Of a DNA stretch of 64,000 nt, positions 34,110 to 45,487 are shown piece by piece. The stretch is from the NCBI GenBank assembly GCA_963971535.1, contig OZ020589.1, positions 70,898,843 to 70,962,842 on the forward strand, read 5' to 3'. The notes below the pieces were generated by a model. The model saw only the letters and a program-made list of their open reading frames with translations, did no database searches and was not told the origin of the DNA. The stretch comes from Notolepis coatsorum (Eukaryota > Chordata > Actinopteri > Aulopiformes > Paralepididae). Every line of letters starts with the position of its first letter. The stretch's first letter is position 1. The position numbers were made by a program, and so were the translations under genes.

Positions 34110-35402
34110 TTTAACTGAAAGCAGATGTTAGTGTAGTGTAAAATGTGAGCGTGTGTCTGTCTGCCTGTCATGCCTAAAGCCCTGCAGTTGGATATGAAGT
34201 TAGAGCCTTTTGGTATTGGAAGGGGGCATGGAGTTCATTCAAAAAGTAGTGGTGTGCCGTGATTGGTCAAGAGGTAGTTTTAGGGGGCAGGGACTATGGA
34301 AGCTCTAATTTGGTGATAATGGTCTGACCGCTGCTGCTTGTTGCTACAGTTGATCTCCCGTGGCGACTGGCACAGCAACATGTCCCCCATGTATTGTGTA
34401 GCATACTGTGCATGCAGTTACTTACAACACTGTCCTGGTGACTTGATTCAGACACCATTTGACCTGGGATGACAATTGAATCACATCTAGCTCTGTAGTA
34501 ATGGAAAACTAGATTTTGTTTCATGTTTTTCGGTTCAATTGTGATTTTGTCTATGGAGGTCATTTGAATTGGTATATTACCCACCTATTGTTTATGAATA
34601 CATTGAAGTCAGGTCTAGGTTAGGGGTGGGTAGCATCTGTTAAAGGTTGCTGTGATTTTCCAGAGCTGTGCGTTTCACATGCAGGGAATTCCGCCAATTA
34701 CATAATTTCATCGCAGGCACTAATTTACGTGAGCACACGTTGGGGAGATAAGGTATTTACATTATCTTCTTCCTTTAGGTGCAGGCCTGTGTGTGTATGA
34801 CATCATGTTCTAATAGAGCACTGGAGACAGCCTAGGAGTTGTCCCTGTTCCAAAGCAATTTACATGTTTGGAATTAAGGCACCTCACTCTTTCCACTCCC
34901 AGTGTTAGTAGCATTTAACTGTCATGGTCCTCGCTGTGCCTGAGAAACAACAATGATCTTACTAGGCTACTATTTCCAGCTCAAGTCTGTCCTTGTATTA
35001 TGTAACTGTCACAAGTGCACACTTGGGAGAAAAGCATTTCAAGTAACCTGAAATGTTGGAAAAGACCTCCAAAGTAGCTTTAAGCTATTTTTAGCTAACA
35101 TAATCACCAGTAACTCTATGTACAGACAAGCAATGTGAGCAATGCAGAGAGACAATGTGACAAAATATTTTCTCATGGCTTGGCATTGGCATGGCTTCTG
35201 CATATCATAACAGTCTGAACTAAAAGCAAGCAGTGGTAATGTCATTCACCCGCTGATGTGTCACAAGTCGTTTCTCTAATGACAGTGATGTCAGGGCCCC
35301 CATCCGGAATTCTGGAATCCACTTGGCATTGTAGCGACATAACGAGGCATTCCAGAAGTGATTTGATGACCCGATCCTGAAGGTCTAGAATGTGGCAGCC
35401 AG
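33298..35402. other. No gene seen; (CT)n at 34016-34107
   Basis: The only clear feature is a 92-bp CT run at 34016-34107, plus CT/TCC-rich stretches at 33640-33730. Nothing else in this stretch is recognisable on either strand. Confidence 0.6.
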
Positions 35403-35547
35403 CTGGGAAAGCTAATATCTGTGTTCAGCTAATGTCTGTGTTCAGCTAATGTCTGTGTTCAGCTAACGTCTGTGTTCAGTGTCTGTGTTCAACTAACATC
35501 TGTGTTCAGTGTCTGTTCAGCTAACATCTGTGTTCAGCTAACGCCTG
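35403..35547. repeat. 17-bp tandem repeat, left part
   Basis: Units of CAGCTAACGTCTGTGTT with A/G and T/C variants. The right part lies at 37141-37235, beyond an inserted element. Confidence 0.9.
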
Positions 35548-37140
35548 CAGGCCTGTACACTGCGATGATATGATCGCGAATTGCCCCTTTAATTGGCCGT
35601 TGCGATTGGTAAATATTATCTGGGGGCGGGCTTGCGAGTAGTGCTTTCAAGCCTTGCATTCGCATTTCACTCCTAAATTATCCAAGGCGTGTGATGACGC
35701 CACTCACGCGAGCTGTCAGTGCGACACAATGTCGTGGTGCTATGAAAGAATCTGTCGGCAATGAATGAACTTACTGCGATCACCGATAGCCTGAGTGAAA
35801 AAAAAGATTTGCGTGTGGAGTGAATCTGGGTCACGCTATATACTTGGTACTTGTAGTCTATCGTGCGATTAAAGACCATGTCCCTATCTGCGTAGTCTAT
35901 ACATCCAACACCAAATCCCATAATTCCTAGCAAAACGAAACTGAATGTGGCCTCTCTTCCTTTCAATATGGACTATTGCATCGCCAAAGAAGCACCTCAT
36001 TTCAATACATTTAAGATACAAATTTTGCTCTGCAAGAACAACGGAGTGGATATCAGTCCATCTTATGACAACCACGTCCGATGTGGAGAGATGATAAGAT
36101 GATGATGATTGACGTGATGATGTGATGATTGATTGACGGGGACACGGACACTTCTAACGTTCAGGTTCAGCCATGCATTAGGTGCGTAGTAGTAGTAGCC
36201 CACTATTAGGACGTGAAATACTGTCTACTTAAATTTATAAAATATCAACCTATCTATCTATCTAATAATGAGACAATATGCAAATAAGATAATACTAATA
36301 ATTGTCACGGTGTCCCCGTATATGAAATGAAAGTGGCTTGCAACTTTACTGGCTGTCACAAACTGTTTATTTCTCGTTTAGCATATTACATTCCACTTCT
36401 ATAAACAATCAAAGTCCTACCGTAAGAGCCTCATACGGGTCAATTAAACCTTTTTGATTAGTCTTTCCTTCGAGCTAAGTTGGACTGAACATTTCACTGT
36501 CAAAAGCGCAAATGTAAATAAGGTTGCGTCGCAACACGGTTTTCAAAATAAAGGTCACATATACAAATACCTCTCAATTCTTACTAAAAAAAGTCTCGGA
36601 TATACATAAACATTAATTGGCATAGATCTCTATAAACGGCCCAACACATTGATCACTTTAGGCACACACTGAAACCAGTAACATCACAAATATGAAGCAG
36701 GTAATTACCCATACAAATAATAAACCTTTCATGGGGTTATTTACAATAATAATTCATTTGATTTCTAAAGCACTTTTCATTGTGAAACAAATGTATGCAG
36801 AGTTTCTTGTCCTCCTGATTAATGCAATGGTGTGTGTGTTGTGGTGATCTCATTCAAGGAGCACTACACAAGTGCGCGCACACACACAGTTTGTTGTTTT
36901 TGTTCTATTAGTGATTTACACACTTTCTCGGTTGGTTCATTATAAAAGATACAAACCTGAAAACAAACGCACTTAAATGTTAAATAAAAGGACCACAGTA
37001 ATGAGGCAGGAGGAACATATTTTTTTAATAATGGTAAAATTGTTATTTAAAAATTTGCCCCTAAAAAATATTTTTTGCCCCTAAATGTCTCATTTAGGGG
37101 CAAGTGTGCCCCTAGTGAAAAAGCTTAGCGTACAGCCCTG
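35548..37140. mobile_element. Possible hAT-like element inside the 17-bp repeat
   Basis: The left end CAGGCCTGTAC and right end GTACAGCCCTG are near-inverted. GCCTG occurs on both sides (35543-35547, 37141-37145), but the tandem context makes a short match weak evidence. AGGGGCAAA motifs repeat near the right end. No transposase frame was recognised. Confidence 0.6.
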
Positions 37141-37235
37141 GCCTGTGTTCAGCTAACGCCTGTGTTCAGCTAACGCCTGTGTTCAGCTAACTTCTGTGTT
37201 CAGCTAACATTTGTGTTCAGCTAACGCCTGTGTTC
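37141..37235. repeat. 17-bp tandem repeat, right part
   Basis: Five more units of the CAGCTAACGCCTGTGTT type. Confidence 0.9.
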
Positions 37236-37428
37236 AGCTGTCTGTGTATACGTGTCCCTTTCTCTCCCCGGATTGTGTCATGTGCTTTTGGTCTGGTATT
37301 GTTTTCTCTCTCTCCTGCATGCTTGTCATACCGTTGTAGTTACTGTGTAGCCAAGCAGAGAGGGAGGAGAGGCACTCTGGCTGTGTGTGTGTGTGTTTCT
37401 GTGTCACTGTGTGTGTTTCTGTGTCTGT

Positions 37429-37616
<188 letters not shown>

Positions 37617-37755
37617 AAAATAAAAATTATAAAAAAACAGCTCAATTGGATTTAGAAAGTTTTCATGTGACAACATTCTTGTATATTATAAGGCAACAGT
37701 AGTTCCTATTTTTTCCACATCATTAAATTGTTTGATTGGTTTTGTGTGTCTGCAG

Positions 37756-37971
37756 CTCCTCTCTACTCACCCATCCCCCCTTGGTAATGGGTGCACCCAG
37801 TCAGCTGTGAGGCCTACCTCTCCTTCCTGTGACATGGTTTAGTCCACGTATGACCTGGTCACCATGATGGCCTCCATGGTTGCCAACGGAAACCGAGATG
37901 GGCAGTCTCTGGTCCTGAAAGGGGTGGACCCGGAGACCTGCATGATTGTATTCAAGAACCACTGGGCTCAG
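37756..37971 (+). CDS. fhip1a: fhip1a exon with start codon (coding 37864-37971)
   Basis: The exon lies between an acceptor ending TGTGTGTCTGCAG (37755) and a donor CAG/GTAAAC (37972). Coding starts at ATG 37864 (ACCATGATGG) and gives 36 codons ending GVDPETCMIVFKNHWAQ, phase 0. That C-terminal block is highly conserved in FHIP1A (FAM160A1) and continues directly into VVKILEKHDPL in the next exon. FHIP1A is a subunit of the cytosolic FTS-Hook-FHIP complex, which links Hook adaptors and dynein to early endosomes. The 108 bases of exon before the start are 5' UTR and hold two short upstream frames. An in-frame TAG at 37840 excludes an earlier start. The first, non-coding exon is probably to the left and was not identified. 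Confidence 0.93.
37787..37842 (+). promoter_or_regulatory. Two short upstream ORFs in fhip1a 5' UTR
   Basis: ATG 37787 opens a seven-codon frame ending TGA at 37810. ATG 37834 is followed by one codon and TAG 37840-37842, 21 bases before the main start. Both could lower initiation at 37864. Confidence 0.6.
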
Positions 37972-38396
37972 GTAAACTCCAGTGCTGGTTCATGCATATT
38001 TACAATATAAAGGAATACGTCTGAATCTGAGTCTTTTAGTGTTTTCTTTACCAGGTAGGCTACCATTAAAATAGCTTGTTTAGTTAACATTCCTCTTTGA
38101 GACCAATGGGTACAGCAACTATAATTTGTGGTTAAATTCTAGAAATGAAAATAATACTAGCATTCTTCTTTTTCCAGTTAACTGACGCAGCAATACAGAA
38201 AACTTTCCCCCAAATTGTGACAATTTCTGGGGTTAATTAAAATAACGGACATAATGACTAAGTCTAGCGTGGGGTATGTCTGGGAGTGCTTGCATTCTTT
38301 CATTTATTTGCATTCATCTAAAAATGTTTGGACCTTATGGTGTTCTTGTTCTGTTCTTGACTTATTGTTATGTTTTCTTCTTGACTTATTTAAAGA

Positions 38397-38475
38397 AGAC
38401 CTGTACGGCCCATGGGGACATTAACGTGTGTTGTCGGGCCCTATAAATAAATTTGATTTGATTTGATTTGATTTA
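38397..38475 (+). mobile_element. LINE 3' tail with (TTTGA)n
   Basis: ACCTGTACGGCCCATGGGGA and then CCTATAAATAAATTTGATTT with repeated TTTGA. The ATCAAA tail of the fragment at 30681-31069 is of the same kind. Confidence 0.5.
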
Positions 38476-38494
38476 TTCTATGTCAAAGTATTCC

Positions 38495-38964
38495 ACACAC
38501 TTTAATCTCACGCCTCTCTTTCTTACCAAACCCTACTCTCTCTAAACTAAACGTAACCTTAAACTAAGGAACCTAATCACACTTTAACCACAGTCTCTGT
38601 TTCACACCAAATCACACTCTCTCTAAACTAAACTTAACCTTAAACTAAGGAACGTATCACACTTTAACCACAGCCTCTCTTTCTCACCAAACCCTATTCT
38701 GTTTAAACTAAACGTAACCTTAAACTAAGGAACGTATCACACTTTAACCACAGCCTCTCTTTCTCACCAAACCCTATTCTGTTTAAACTAAACGTAACCT
38801 TAAACTAAGGGACTTATCACACTTTAACCACAGCCTCTCTTTCTCACCAAACCCTACTCTGTCGGAACTTAACCTTAAACTAAGGGACTTATCACACTGT
38901 AACCACAGCCTCTCTTTCTCACCAAACCCTACTCTGTCTGAACTTAACCTTAAACTAAGGAACT
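38495..38964. repeat. Minisatellite, unit about 80 bp
   Basis: About five to six units containing CACACTTTAACCACAGCCTC, TCTCACCAAACCCTATTCTG and AACCTTAAACTAAGGAAC. Some units are shortened. The Rex1-like copy 2 abuts its right end. Confidence 0.93.
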
Positions 38965-39470
38965 AAGTTCAAGTTCAAGTTCTTTAATAGTTGTCATACA
39001 GAAGTACAGAATACTTTCATACAAAATGCTTCTTACTGTTACGCTCCAGAGACTGTGCTAGACAAGATAGTATCAAATAACATAATAACATAATATAGCA
39101 TGAATTTAGAAGAAGAAAATGAGGTCACAGTGTTCGGTATAGACATATGTACAATGTTCTGAGTTACCATATAATATACAATACACAATACTATGCAGTG
39201 TACTAATGTACAGTACTATCTAGTGCAAAGCAGAAATGGGATGAGGTACAATTTTAGGTACAATTTACAGTGAGGTGTACGAGTTGTAGTGCAATCCTTC
39301 ATCCATAAATATAAAGTGTGGGGAGTGGGTGCTACAGTGTGTTTGTTTAAAGTGGGTGTGTGCTATAAAGTGTGTGTAGTGGGTGCTACAGTGTGTTTGT
39401 TTAAAGTGAGTGTGTGCGTGTGGATGTGTGTGCTATGTGTGTTTGGTGGTTGTTGTTGTGTAGTGTTCAT

Positions 39471-40865
39471 TCATTGTTCGTTTAGCAGCCTGATGGCCTG
39501 GGGATAGAAGCTACTTCTGAGTCTTTCTGTGCTCGCCTTGAGACTCCTGTATCGCTTGCCTGACGGCAGCAGTTCAAAGAGGCAGTTGTTCGGGTGGCTC
39601 GAGTCCTTAATAATTCTCTTAGCCTTCCCCTTGCAACGCTTGTAGTAAATGTTCTGGAGGGTGGGGAGCCCCCCTCCAATTGTGCGTTCGGCTGAACGTG
39701 TCACTCTTTGTAGTCTGCTTTGGTCTTTTGCAGTGCTATTCCCAAACCAGGAGGTGATGTTGCCGGTCAAGATGCTCTCTATTGTACATGAGTAGAAGTT
39801 CTTAAGGATCTTCTGGCTGACTTGGAACTTCCTTAGGCGCCTGAGGAAGTAGAGGCGTTGTCGTGCCTTCTTCACCACACTGTTAATGTGTGTGGTCCAT
39901 GTCAAGTCCTCGGATATGTAGGCTCCGAGGTACTTGAAGCTGTTGACTCTCTCAACCGGTGCCCCGTCGATGCTGAGGGGGCTGTAGTCCTTGACCCCCG
40001 ACCTCCTGAAGTCCACAATCATCTCCTTTGTTTTGCTGACGTTCAGGGAGAGGCTGTTTTCCTGGCACCATCCCGCCAGGACCTTGACCTCTTCCAGGTA
40101 GGCCCTCTCGTCGTTGGCAGAGATCAGGCCCACCACCACTGTGTCGTCAGCAAATTTGACGATTGTATTGCTACTCCGCTGAGCCACACAGTCGTGTGTG
40201 TACAGGGAGTAGAGGAGGGGACTCAGAACACAGCCCTGGGGGGCCCCTATGTTGAGGGTGATGGATGAGGAGGTGCAGTTGCCTGCTCTCACCACCTGGG
40301 GTCTGCCAGTCAGGAAGTCCAAGACCCACTGGCAGAGGTCATAGCCCAAGCCCAGGTCCCTGAGCTTGGCTATGAGTATGGAGGGGACTATGGTATTGAA
40401 TGCCGAGCTGTAGTCGATGAATAGCATTCTCACATAGTTCCCCTGCCTCTTGTCCAGGTGTGATGCTGCTGTGTGCAGCACATGGGATATGGCGTCCTCC
40501 GTGGACCTGTTGGGGCGGTATGCAAATTGCAGGGGGTCCATGTTGATGGGGAGGGAGGAGCAGATGTAGCCCTTTACTAGCTTCTCAAAGCACTTCATGG
40601 CTATGGAGGTGAGAGCTACAGGGTGGTAATCGTTGAGGCAAGCAGGCTTGGATTTTTTGGGTACAGGGATAATAGTGGACTTCTTCAGGCAGGTGGGGAT
40701 GACAGCCTGTTCTAAGGACAGGTTAAATATGTCAGTGAATACTGGGGCCAGTTGGTCGGCACAGACTTTTAGGACGCGGCCGGGGATGCCGTCCGGACCT
40801 GCTGCCTTCCTGATATTCACTTTTTTAAAGGTCCGCCTCACCTCATGCTCTGTTACCCTGAACAC
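39471..40865 (-). CDS. Reverse transcriptase of Rex1-like LINE copy 2
   Basis: An uninterrupted 464-codon frame. Motifs: [11 protein letters not shown] at 21-31, DYSSAFN at 151-157, APQGCVLSP at 208-216, FADD at 238-241, [23 protein letters not shown], the [16 protein letters not shown] region, and the terminal [10 protein letters not shown] and [14 protein letters not shown]. All catalytic aspartates are present. The protein would reverse-transcribe LINE RNA at a nicked target, but without an endonuclease this truncated copy cannot retrotranspose alone. The frame runs back past 40865 into the G tract shared with the linker frame, so the listed start is only nominal. Confidence 0.88.
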   Translation of the reverse strand: MFRVTEHEVRRTFKKVNIRKAAGPDGIPGRVLKVCADQLAPVFTDIFNLSLEQAVIPTCLKKSTIIPVPKKSKPACLNDYHPVALTSIAMKCFEKLVKGYICSSLPINMDPLQFAYRPNRSTEDAISHVLHTAASHLDKRQGNYVRMLFIDYSSAFNTIVPSILIAKLRDLGLGYDLCQWVLDFLTGRPQVVRAGNCTSSSITLNIGAPQGCVLSPLLYSLYTHDCVAQRSSNTIVKFADDTVVVGLISANDERAYLEEVKVLAGWCQENSLSLNVSKTKEMIVDFRRSGVKDYSPLSIDGAPVERVNSFKYLGAYISEDLTWTTHINSVVKKARQRLYFLRRLRKFQVSQKILKNFYSCTIESILTGNITSWFGNSTAKDQSRLQRVTRSAERTIGGGLPTLQNIYYKRCKGKAKRIIKDSSHPNNCLFELLPSGKRYRSLKASTERLRSSFYPQAIRLLNEQ

Positions 40866-41377
40866 TGCGCCTCCATCAGCAGCCGACCCCCCCCCCCCCC
40901 CATTGCCGAGGCTTGTGAGCTGGTGTTGTTATTACCAGCATCAAACCTCGCATAGAAGGTATTGAGGTCGTTTGCTAAGGAGATGTCACTGTTCAGTTTG
41001 AGGGAGGCGCCTTTGTAGTCTGTCATCGTTTTGAGCCCCTGCCACATAGCTCTAGAGTCAGCTTGTTCAAACTGGAGTTCAATTTTATCCCTGTAGCGCC
41101 GTTTGGCCTCTGACACTGTCCTCCTTACGTTGTGTCGCGCCACCTTGTGGTCATTCATGTTGCCTGCCACTAGGCCGTCATTGTATGCTTTGGTGCGCTC
41201 TCTCAGAGCTTCACGGACGGATTTGTCTACCCAGGGTTTTTGATTTGGGTAAACTTTCATTTTGGTAGTGGGGATTGTTTCTTTCACCCTAGTACAGACA
41301 TAGTCCAGCACTGTCTCCGTGTAGGCATTAATGTTATCTGTGTCGCGGAACACAATCCAGTCTGTGTTGTGAAACAC
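40853..41377 (-). pseudogene. Linker frame upstream of RT, Rex1-like copy 2
   Basis: 174 codons from WIVFRDTDNINAYTETVLDY through NQKPWVDKSVREALRERTKA to a glycine run encoded by a 15-base G tract (C tract 40887-40901 on +). The first part is the spacer after the endonuclease. The RT lies in -1 relation, as in copy 1. The frame starts only because the element is truncated here. Confidence 0.75.
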
Positions 41378-41536
41378 TAAACACTAAAACTCACATGTTA
41401 ACCCCACATCAGCCACTGATGACCTCAACAGTTATTACAACAAATAGTACACAGACTAAGTGCTCTTAATTGTAATTCAATTCAACTTCGACATCAAACC
41501 CTCGCTTTTTAGAAAATACTGTAGAATGTTAAATCT

Positions 41537-41723
41537 TATAAAGATTTATTTTCGGCGTTTTATCGCTTTATTGCTACTGGGCAGTCCAGTAGAGAGAGAC
41601 AGAGGAGGAATGGGAGACAGAGTGGGGGGAAGACATTCGGCAAATAACGACGGGTTCGGGAGTCGAACCCGGGTCGGCCGTGTCGCGGCTGAGCGCGCTA
41701 TGTGGTTCGCCACTGGGGCGCCC
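41537..41723 (-). mobile_element. tRNA-derived SINE, family 2
   Basis: 187 bp with a perfect 16-bp duplication GTAGAATGTTAAATCT (41521-41536, 41724-41739). On the minus strand the head contains TGGCGAACCACATAGCG and a perfect B box GGGTTCGACTCCC. The tail end is at the left. It is distinct from family 1. Confidence 0.9.
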
Positions 41724-41739
41724 GTAGAATGTTAAATCT

Positions 41740-43307
41740 AAAGCATGTCCACTACTAAAACTTAATGTGTTGTCATGGTCAGGGGAATGTTGGCCTTGTT
41801 ATTACAGTAAGGATGACTGTTTCAGGCGTTTGGCTCCTGTCTGGTGAGTGTGTCCCATGTTCAGCCCTTGTGGGTCTGGGGAGCCTGAGGTCGCTTTCAC
41901 ACCAGAGCTGTTTGGTCCGGACCAGACGGACCAGAGTTCGTTTCCTCGGATAGTCCGCTTGGTTTGGCATTGTGTGAATGCTCAGTCAAACTCTGGTGCG
42001 GACCAAAAAAGCGAACTCTGATCCGCCTGAAAACATAGGTCTCGGTTTGCTTCCAAGTGAACCCTGGTGCGTACTTTTGTGGTGTGAATGCTCATCGGAC
42101 CAAACGCAAGACCAAATTTAGAAGTGACCCGATAAACTGTGCATCTTGGGGAGAAGGAAACAAAACAAACACCGCGGCGCTGTCCTGCCTGCTCTACTTC
42201 ACTGTGAAACAGAGAGAGAGAGTCCCTGCTGTTAGATTTCGATCAATCAGCCAGTATCACCTCTTCATCTGTTGGCTTGTGTATTTCTGCGTTGTGTTTA
42301 TTTCTTTGACGTCTTCTCATACTGGCTGTACAATCTTTGTCATTCCCCTTTAATGCAATCCGTAATCATAATAATTCACACCGTCAGACATTTTACCTTT
42401 CTTGGAACCCGTTGTTTATTACATAAACAAAAGCCTCAGATGTTACCCATCTCGTATTGTCCTTGAAAAGTCTTTGATGGAACTCTAAATTCATTATTCT
42501 AATGATCTCCTGTTACCCCACTCGGTGGTCGTCGCGGCCTTGTCGTAGCCAACAACCATATCTGCTAGCCGAAGCTAGTGATGAGGTGTCACTCCCCTCC
42601 CCCACCCAGCGTGCGCTCTTCGGTGTGGTTCGTTTCTCATTCTAACGTACACCCGGAAGACACTCTCATTATAACTTCTTCTCCCTAGCAACGGGAGCCC
42701 GCCCACTTTCCTCGTTACTATGTGACGCTGCCATGGCAACTGCTATTCACCTTTAAACACACACTAGACGTCTGTTCTATGGATGTCAACCACTTTTCTA
42801 TTCTGACCATTCTGCAGTCCTTATCAGTGTTATGTGCTCAACGACCTTGGCATGCACACACTCTGCTTACTATCGTGGAGACAGACTGCCTGCTAACACA
42901 CTCTCTCTCTGACCGCCTCCTCCTCCACCACCTCTACCTCTCTGACCTGGCTGCTCTCAGCTGGCTATAAGCAGTGCTGTCTTTGACCACAGCTATTTGA
43001 CCCAGATCACTATAGGAACCACTCAATTGTTGATATTATCCCCCCTAGTTCTCTTTAAATCAACTCTGCCTCTCTTTGTTAATTACAACAAGCAATGCTG
43101 TTTGTTATTTAAGATGAGGTCGGACTCGGCACTGACAGATTTGTGTTCATTGTGCTGCTTTTATAAAGCCTCAAATGACGGCTTACAATATTTCATGGAA
43201 GCAAAGTGTTTAGTTTGTCTAAGATTTAAAAAGGTTTAAACTTTACAGCACTGACAAAGTTGAACAAAGTGCTGTACAAGTCCCACAACATAAAAAAAAT
43301 AAAAATA

Positions 43308-43315
<8 letters not shown>
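41740..43315. other. No gene seen; MITE-like motif cluster at 41888-42110
   Basis: TCGCTTTCACACCAGAGCTG, TTTGGTCCGGACCAGACGG and several GGACCAAA and GGTGTGAATGCTCA motifs occur at 41888-42110. This is typical of a palindromic fish MITE, but I found no matching right terminus. The rest of the stretch has no recognisable feature. Confidence 0.45.
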
Positions 43316-43360
<45 letters not shown>

Positions 43361-43453
43361 ATTAAAGAAGATTTATTCGAAGCTTCGAATTAAAATCGAA
43401 TCTCGGCCCCAAAGCTTCGAATTCCCAAAAAAAAAATCGAAGGTCAGCCCTAC
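43316..43453. repeat. (AT)n and a hAT right-end remnant
   Basis: An AT run at about 43316-43354 is followed by TTCGAAGCTTCGAAT motifs and GAAGGTCAGCCCTA, which resembles a hAT right end (TAGGGCTGACC in complement). No left end was found. Confidence 0.5.
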
Positions 43454-43518
43454 ATATAACTGGTATATTGTTGCACTAATAAATCATACATTGATAATTA
43501 ATTAGATATTGAAATGAT

Positions 43519-44036
43519 TAAATTGGCGGGTGTGTTCACACACATTCAACCTCTCATTCTCCCTCTGTTTATTCCCCTCCTGCTTTAAGTCCTCCACGAT
43601 TGTGCCTATCCCCAAAAAAGGCAAGATAACATGCCTAAATGATTGGCGCCCTATTGCCCTCACCCCCATTGTGAGTAAGTGCTTCGAAAAGCACATAGAC
43701 CAGCACCAGTATGCCTATCGTGGAAACAGATCCACTGATGGTGACATATCCACAGTACTCCATAGCACCCTCACTCACCTAGAAAACAAAAACACATATG
43801 CCAGATTGCTGTTTGTCGACTACAATAATCCCCTCCAAACTGGTCATCAAACTCACCAATCTAGGCTTCACCCCTGAACTGTGCACCCTCATCCTGGACT
43901 TCCGGTCTGAAAGGCGACAGGTAGTGAGGATAGGCTCCATCACCTCCGCTCCTCTGACCCTGAGCACTGGAGCTCCTCAGGGCTGTGTCCTGAGCCCCCT
44001 CCTGTACTCCCTGTATACACACGACTGCGTGTCTAT
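43519..44036 (+). pseudogene. Rex1-like RT, N-terminal piece
   Basis: FKSSTIVPIPKKGKI, LNDWRPIALTPIVSKCFEKH, HQYAYRGNRSTD and LLFVDYN lie in one frame from 43530. After a frameshift near 43825, IIPSKLVIKLTNLGF and [20 protein letters not shown] follow in the frame from 43798. There is a deletion between CFEKH and DQHQYAYR. It ends at the hAT target site GTGTCTAT. Confidence 0.85.
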
Positions 44037-45479
44037 TAGGGCTGTCCCCAACTAAGGATTTGGATAATCGACTATGATTGGCTGGAAAAAAAAGTATAAT
44101 TATTTTTTTATTTTATATATATATATTCTTTTTTCATCATTCCATTTGAACTGTGGGGGTGCTTAATGTCTGAAGGAGTCGACGGAAGGCTTCTTGTCCT
44201 CTGCAAAAGCATGCAATTGGTCCACTGATGGATACATCTTGATATTTGTCTAGTCTAGTGTGTTCATTAGATGGGTGAAATCCTCTTTCAGTGCCTCTGT
44301 GCCTGTTTTCTTAGGCAGTTAGCCTCTGGTATGTGTGCCATTAGCGTTAGCCACACTTCTAGGCCTCTTTTCTTTTGGAAAGAATGATATTTTTTTTTTT
44401 TATAAATTCAGGGTCGAATCAGCTCCGCTCCGTCCTCGCTCCGTCCTTGGGTGCGAACTTCCCCCCTCCCTCTCCCCCCTCTAGTTTGTGTACACACTGC
44501 AGTCTTGGTGCGCTCCGGGTTTTGTTTACGGTTTGCGTTTTGAGCGTGTAAGCTGCCGTAGCGATGATGTCACGCTCTAACGTCAACACAGGAAGAGTTT
44601 TAACACACGGTGGTGGAAACTGGATGCTGCTATAAAGAAACAAATAACCAATAAATATGAAGTTATATTTGAACCTCTGTTGTCAAGTGTCGTTAATATA
44701 ACCCACCCCCTTTTCTCACAAATGTAACTGGTGTCGTGGAGTCCGCTTTGAGCGTTTTCCAGGGTTAACGCTAGCCTATTTATTACTAGTTAGCAGCTAA
44801 CATTAGCCCATCGCTCGCGTCAATTATATTGCATGTCATTGATCTACCGGTCGATCACGGCCGACTGGTTGGGCACCACTGGTCTATAGAAATAAATGCA
44901 TTCGAACAAGAAACCAATGTATAGTAGACATAGCAATGGCAAAAAAATTGCCAGGTCTAATGCGAGCCAGGGAAGTCTTGTGCTTGTAACGTGGCTTCAT
45001 GTTTTCATCCACTGAGCCGTGGCCCGTGAGGCTCAACATGCTTGTTTGGTTGAGGTCTGAACTCGCCAAATTGCCCATAAATATCGTTTTTGTGGGTATT
45101 GTCCAGTTGTTGCTGTATGTTTTTATCTGCCCAAAATTCAAGCAAGCATGAAAGCATTACAGTAATGACGTTGTGTGTGTCAGCAAGTTGATACAGCAAG
45201 CCTCTCCCGTGTTTTGGTACAAGCTTGTACACCACGCCCCCCGCTCCCACTGGTGCACACCCGGAACCACCTATTCCAGCGGTCCAGGTTTGGAGCGAAT
45301 CAGCGTCCCCGGGGACGCGGGGGAGCGTTCTCAGTAGGACGATCACACCCTTTTCTGGTGCGATCGGGCTGTGATTCGACCCCGAATGGTTAGTGAGAAA
45401 GCCCCCTAAGAGGTTGGTAGTTGACTACGGCTCCTTTCGACCGATTAGTCGACCATTCGACTAATAGGGGTCAGCCCTA
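44037..45479. mobile_element. hAT element, 1.44 kb, 8-bp duplication
   Basis: Ends TAGGGCTG...CAGCCCTA, with GTGTCTAT at 44029-44036 and 45480-45487. AATCGACTA/TAGTCGA motifs follow the ends. Removing the element and one duplication leaves the surrounding RT frame open across the join. Its frames (44419-44643, 45005-45346) show no transposase domain that I recognise. Confidence 0.92.
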
Positions 45480-45487
45480 GTGTCTAT

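Larger units (their letters stand above)
38966..41385 (-). mobile_element. Rex1/CR1-like LINE, copy 2 (5'-truncated)
   Basis: It reads on the minus strand from about 41385 to a 3' end at 38966 with an AACTTGAACTTGAACTT tail. It extends about 110 bp further 5' than copy 1 at 6203-8482. It lies in the first large fhip1a intron, antisense to the gene. A linker frame and a full RT frame are present; the endonuclease is missing. Confidence 0.88.

Noticed and set aside
38495..38964. CRISPR-like array
   Set aside because: The direct repeats are contiguous without unique spacers, and the genome is that of a vertebrate. The same holds for the other minisatellites.
41640..41723. tRNA gene
   Set aside because: The B box is perfect, but there is no complete cloverleaf and the sequence is the head of a SINE with a 16-bp target duplication.
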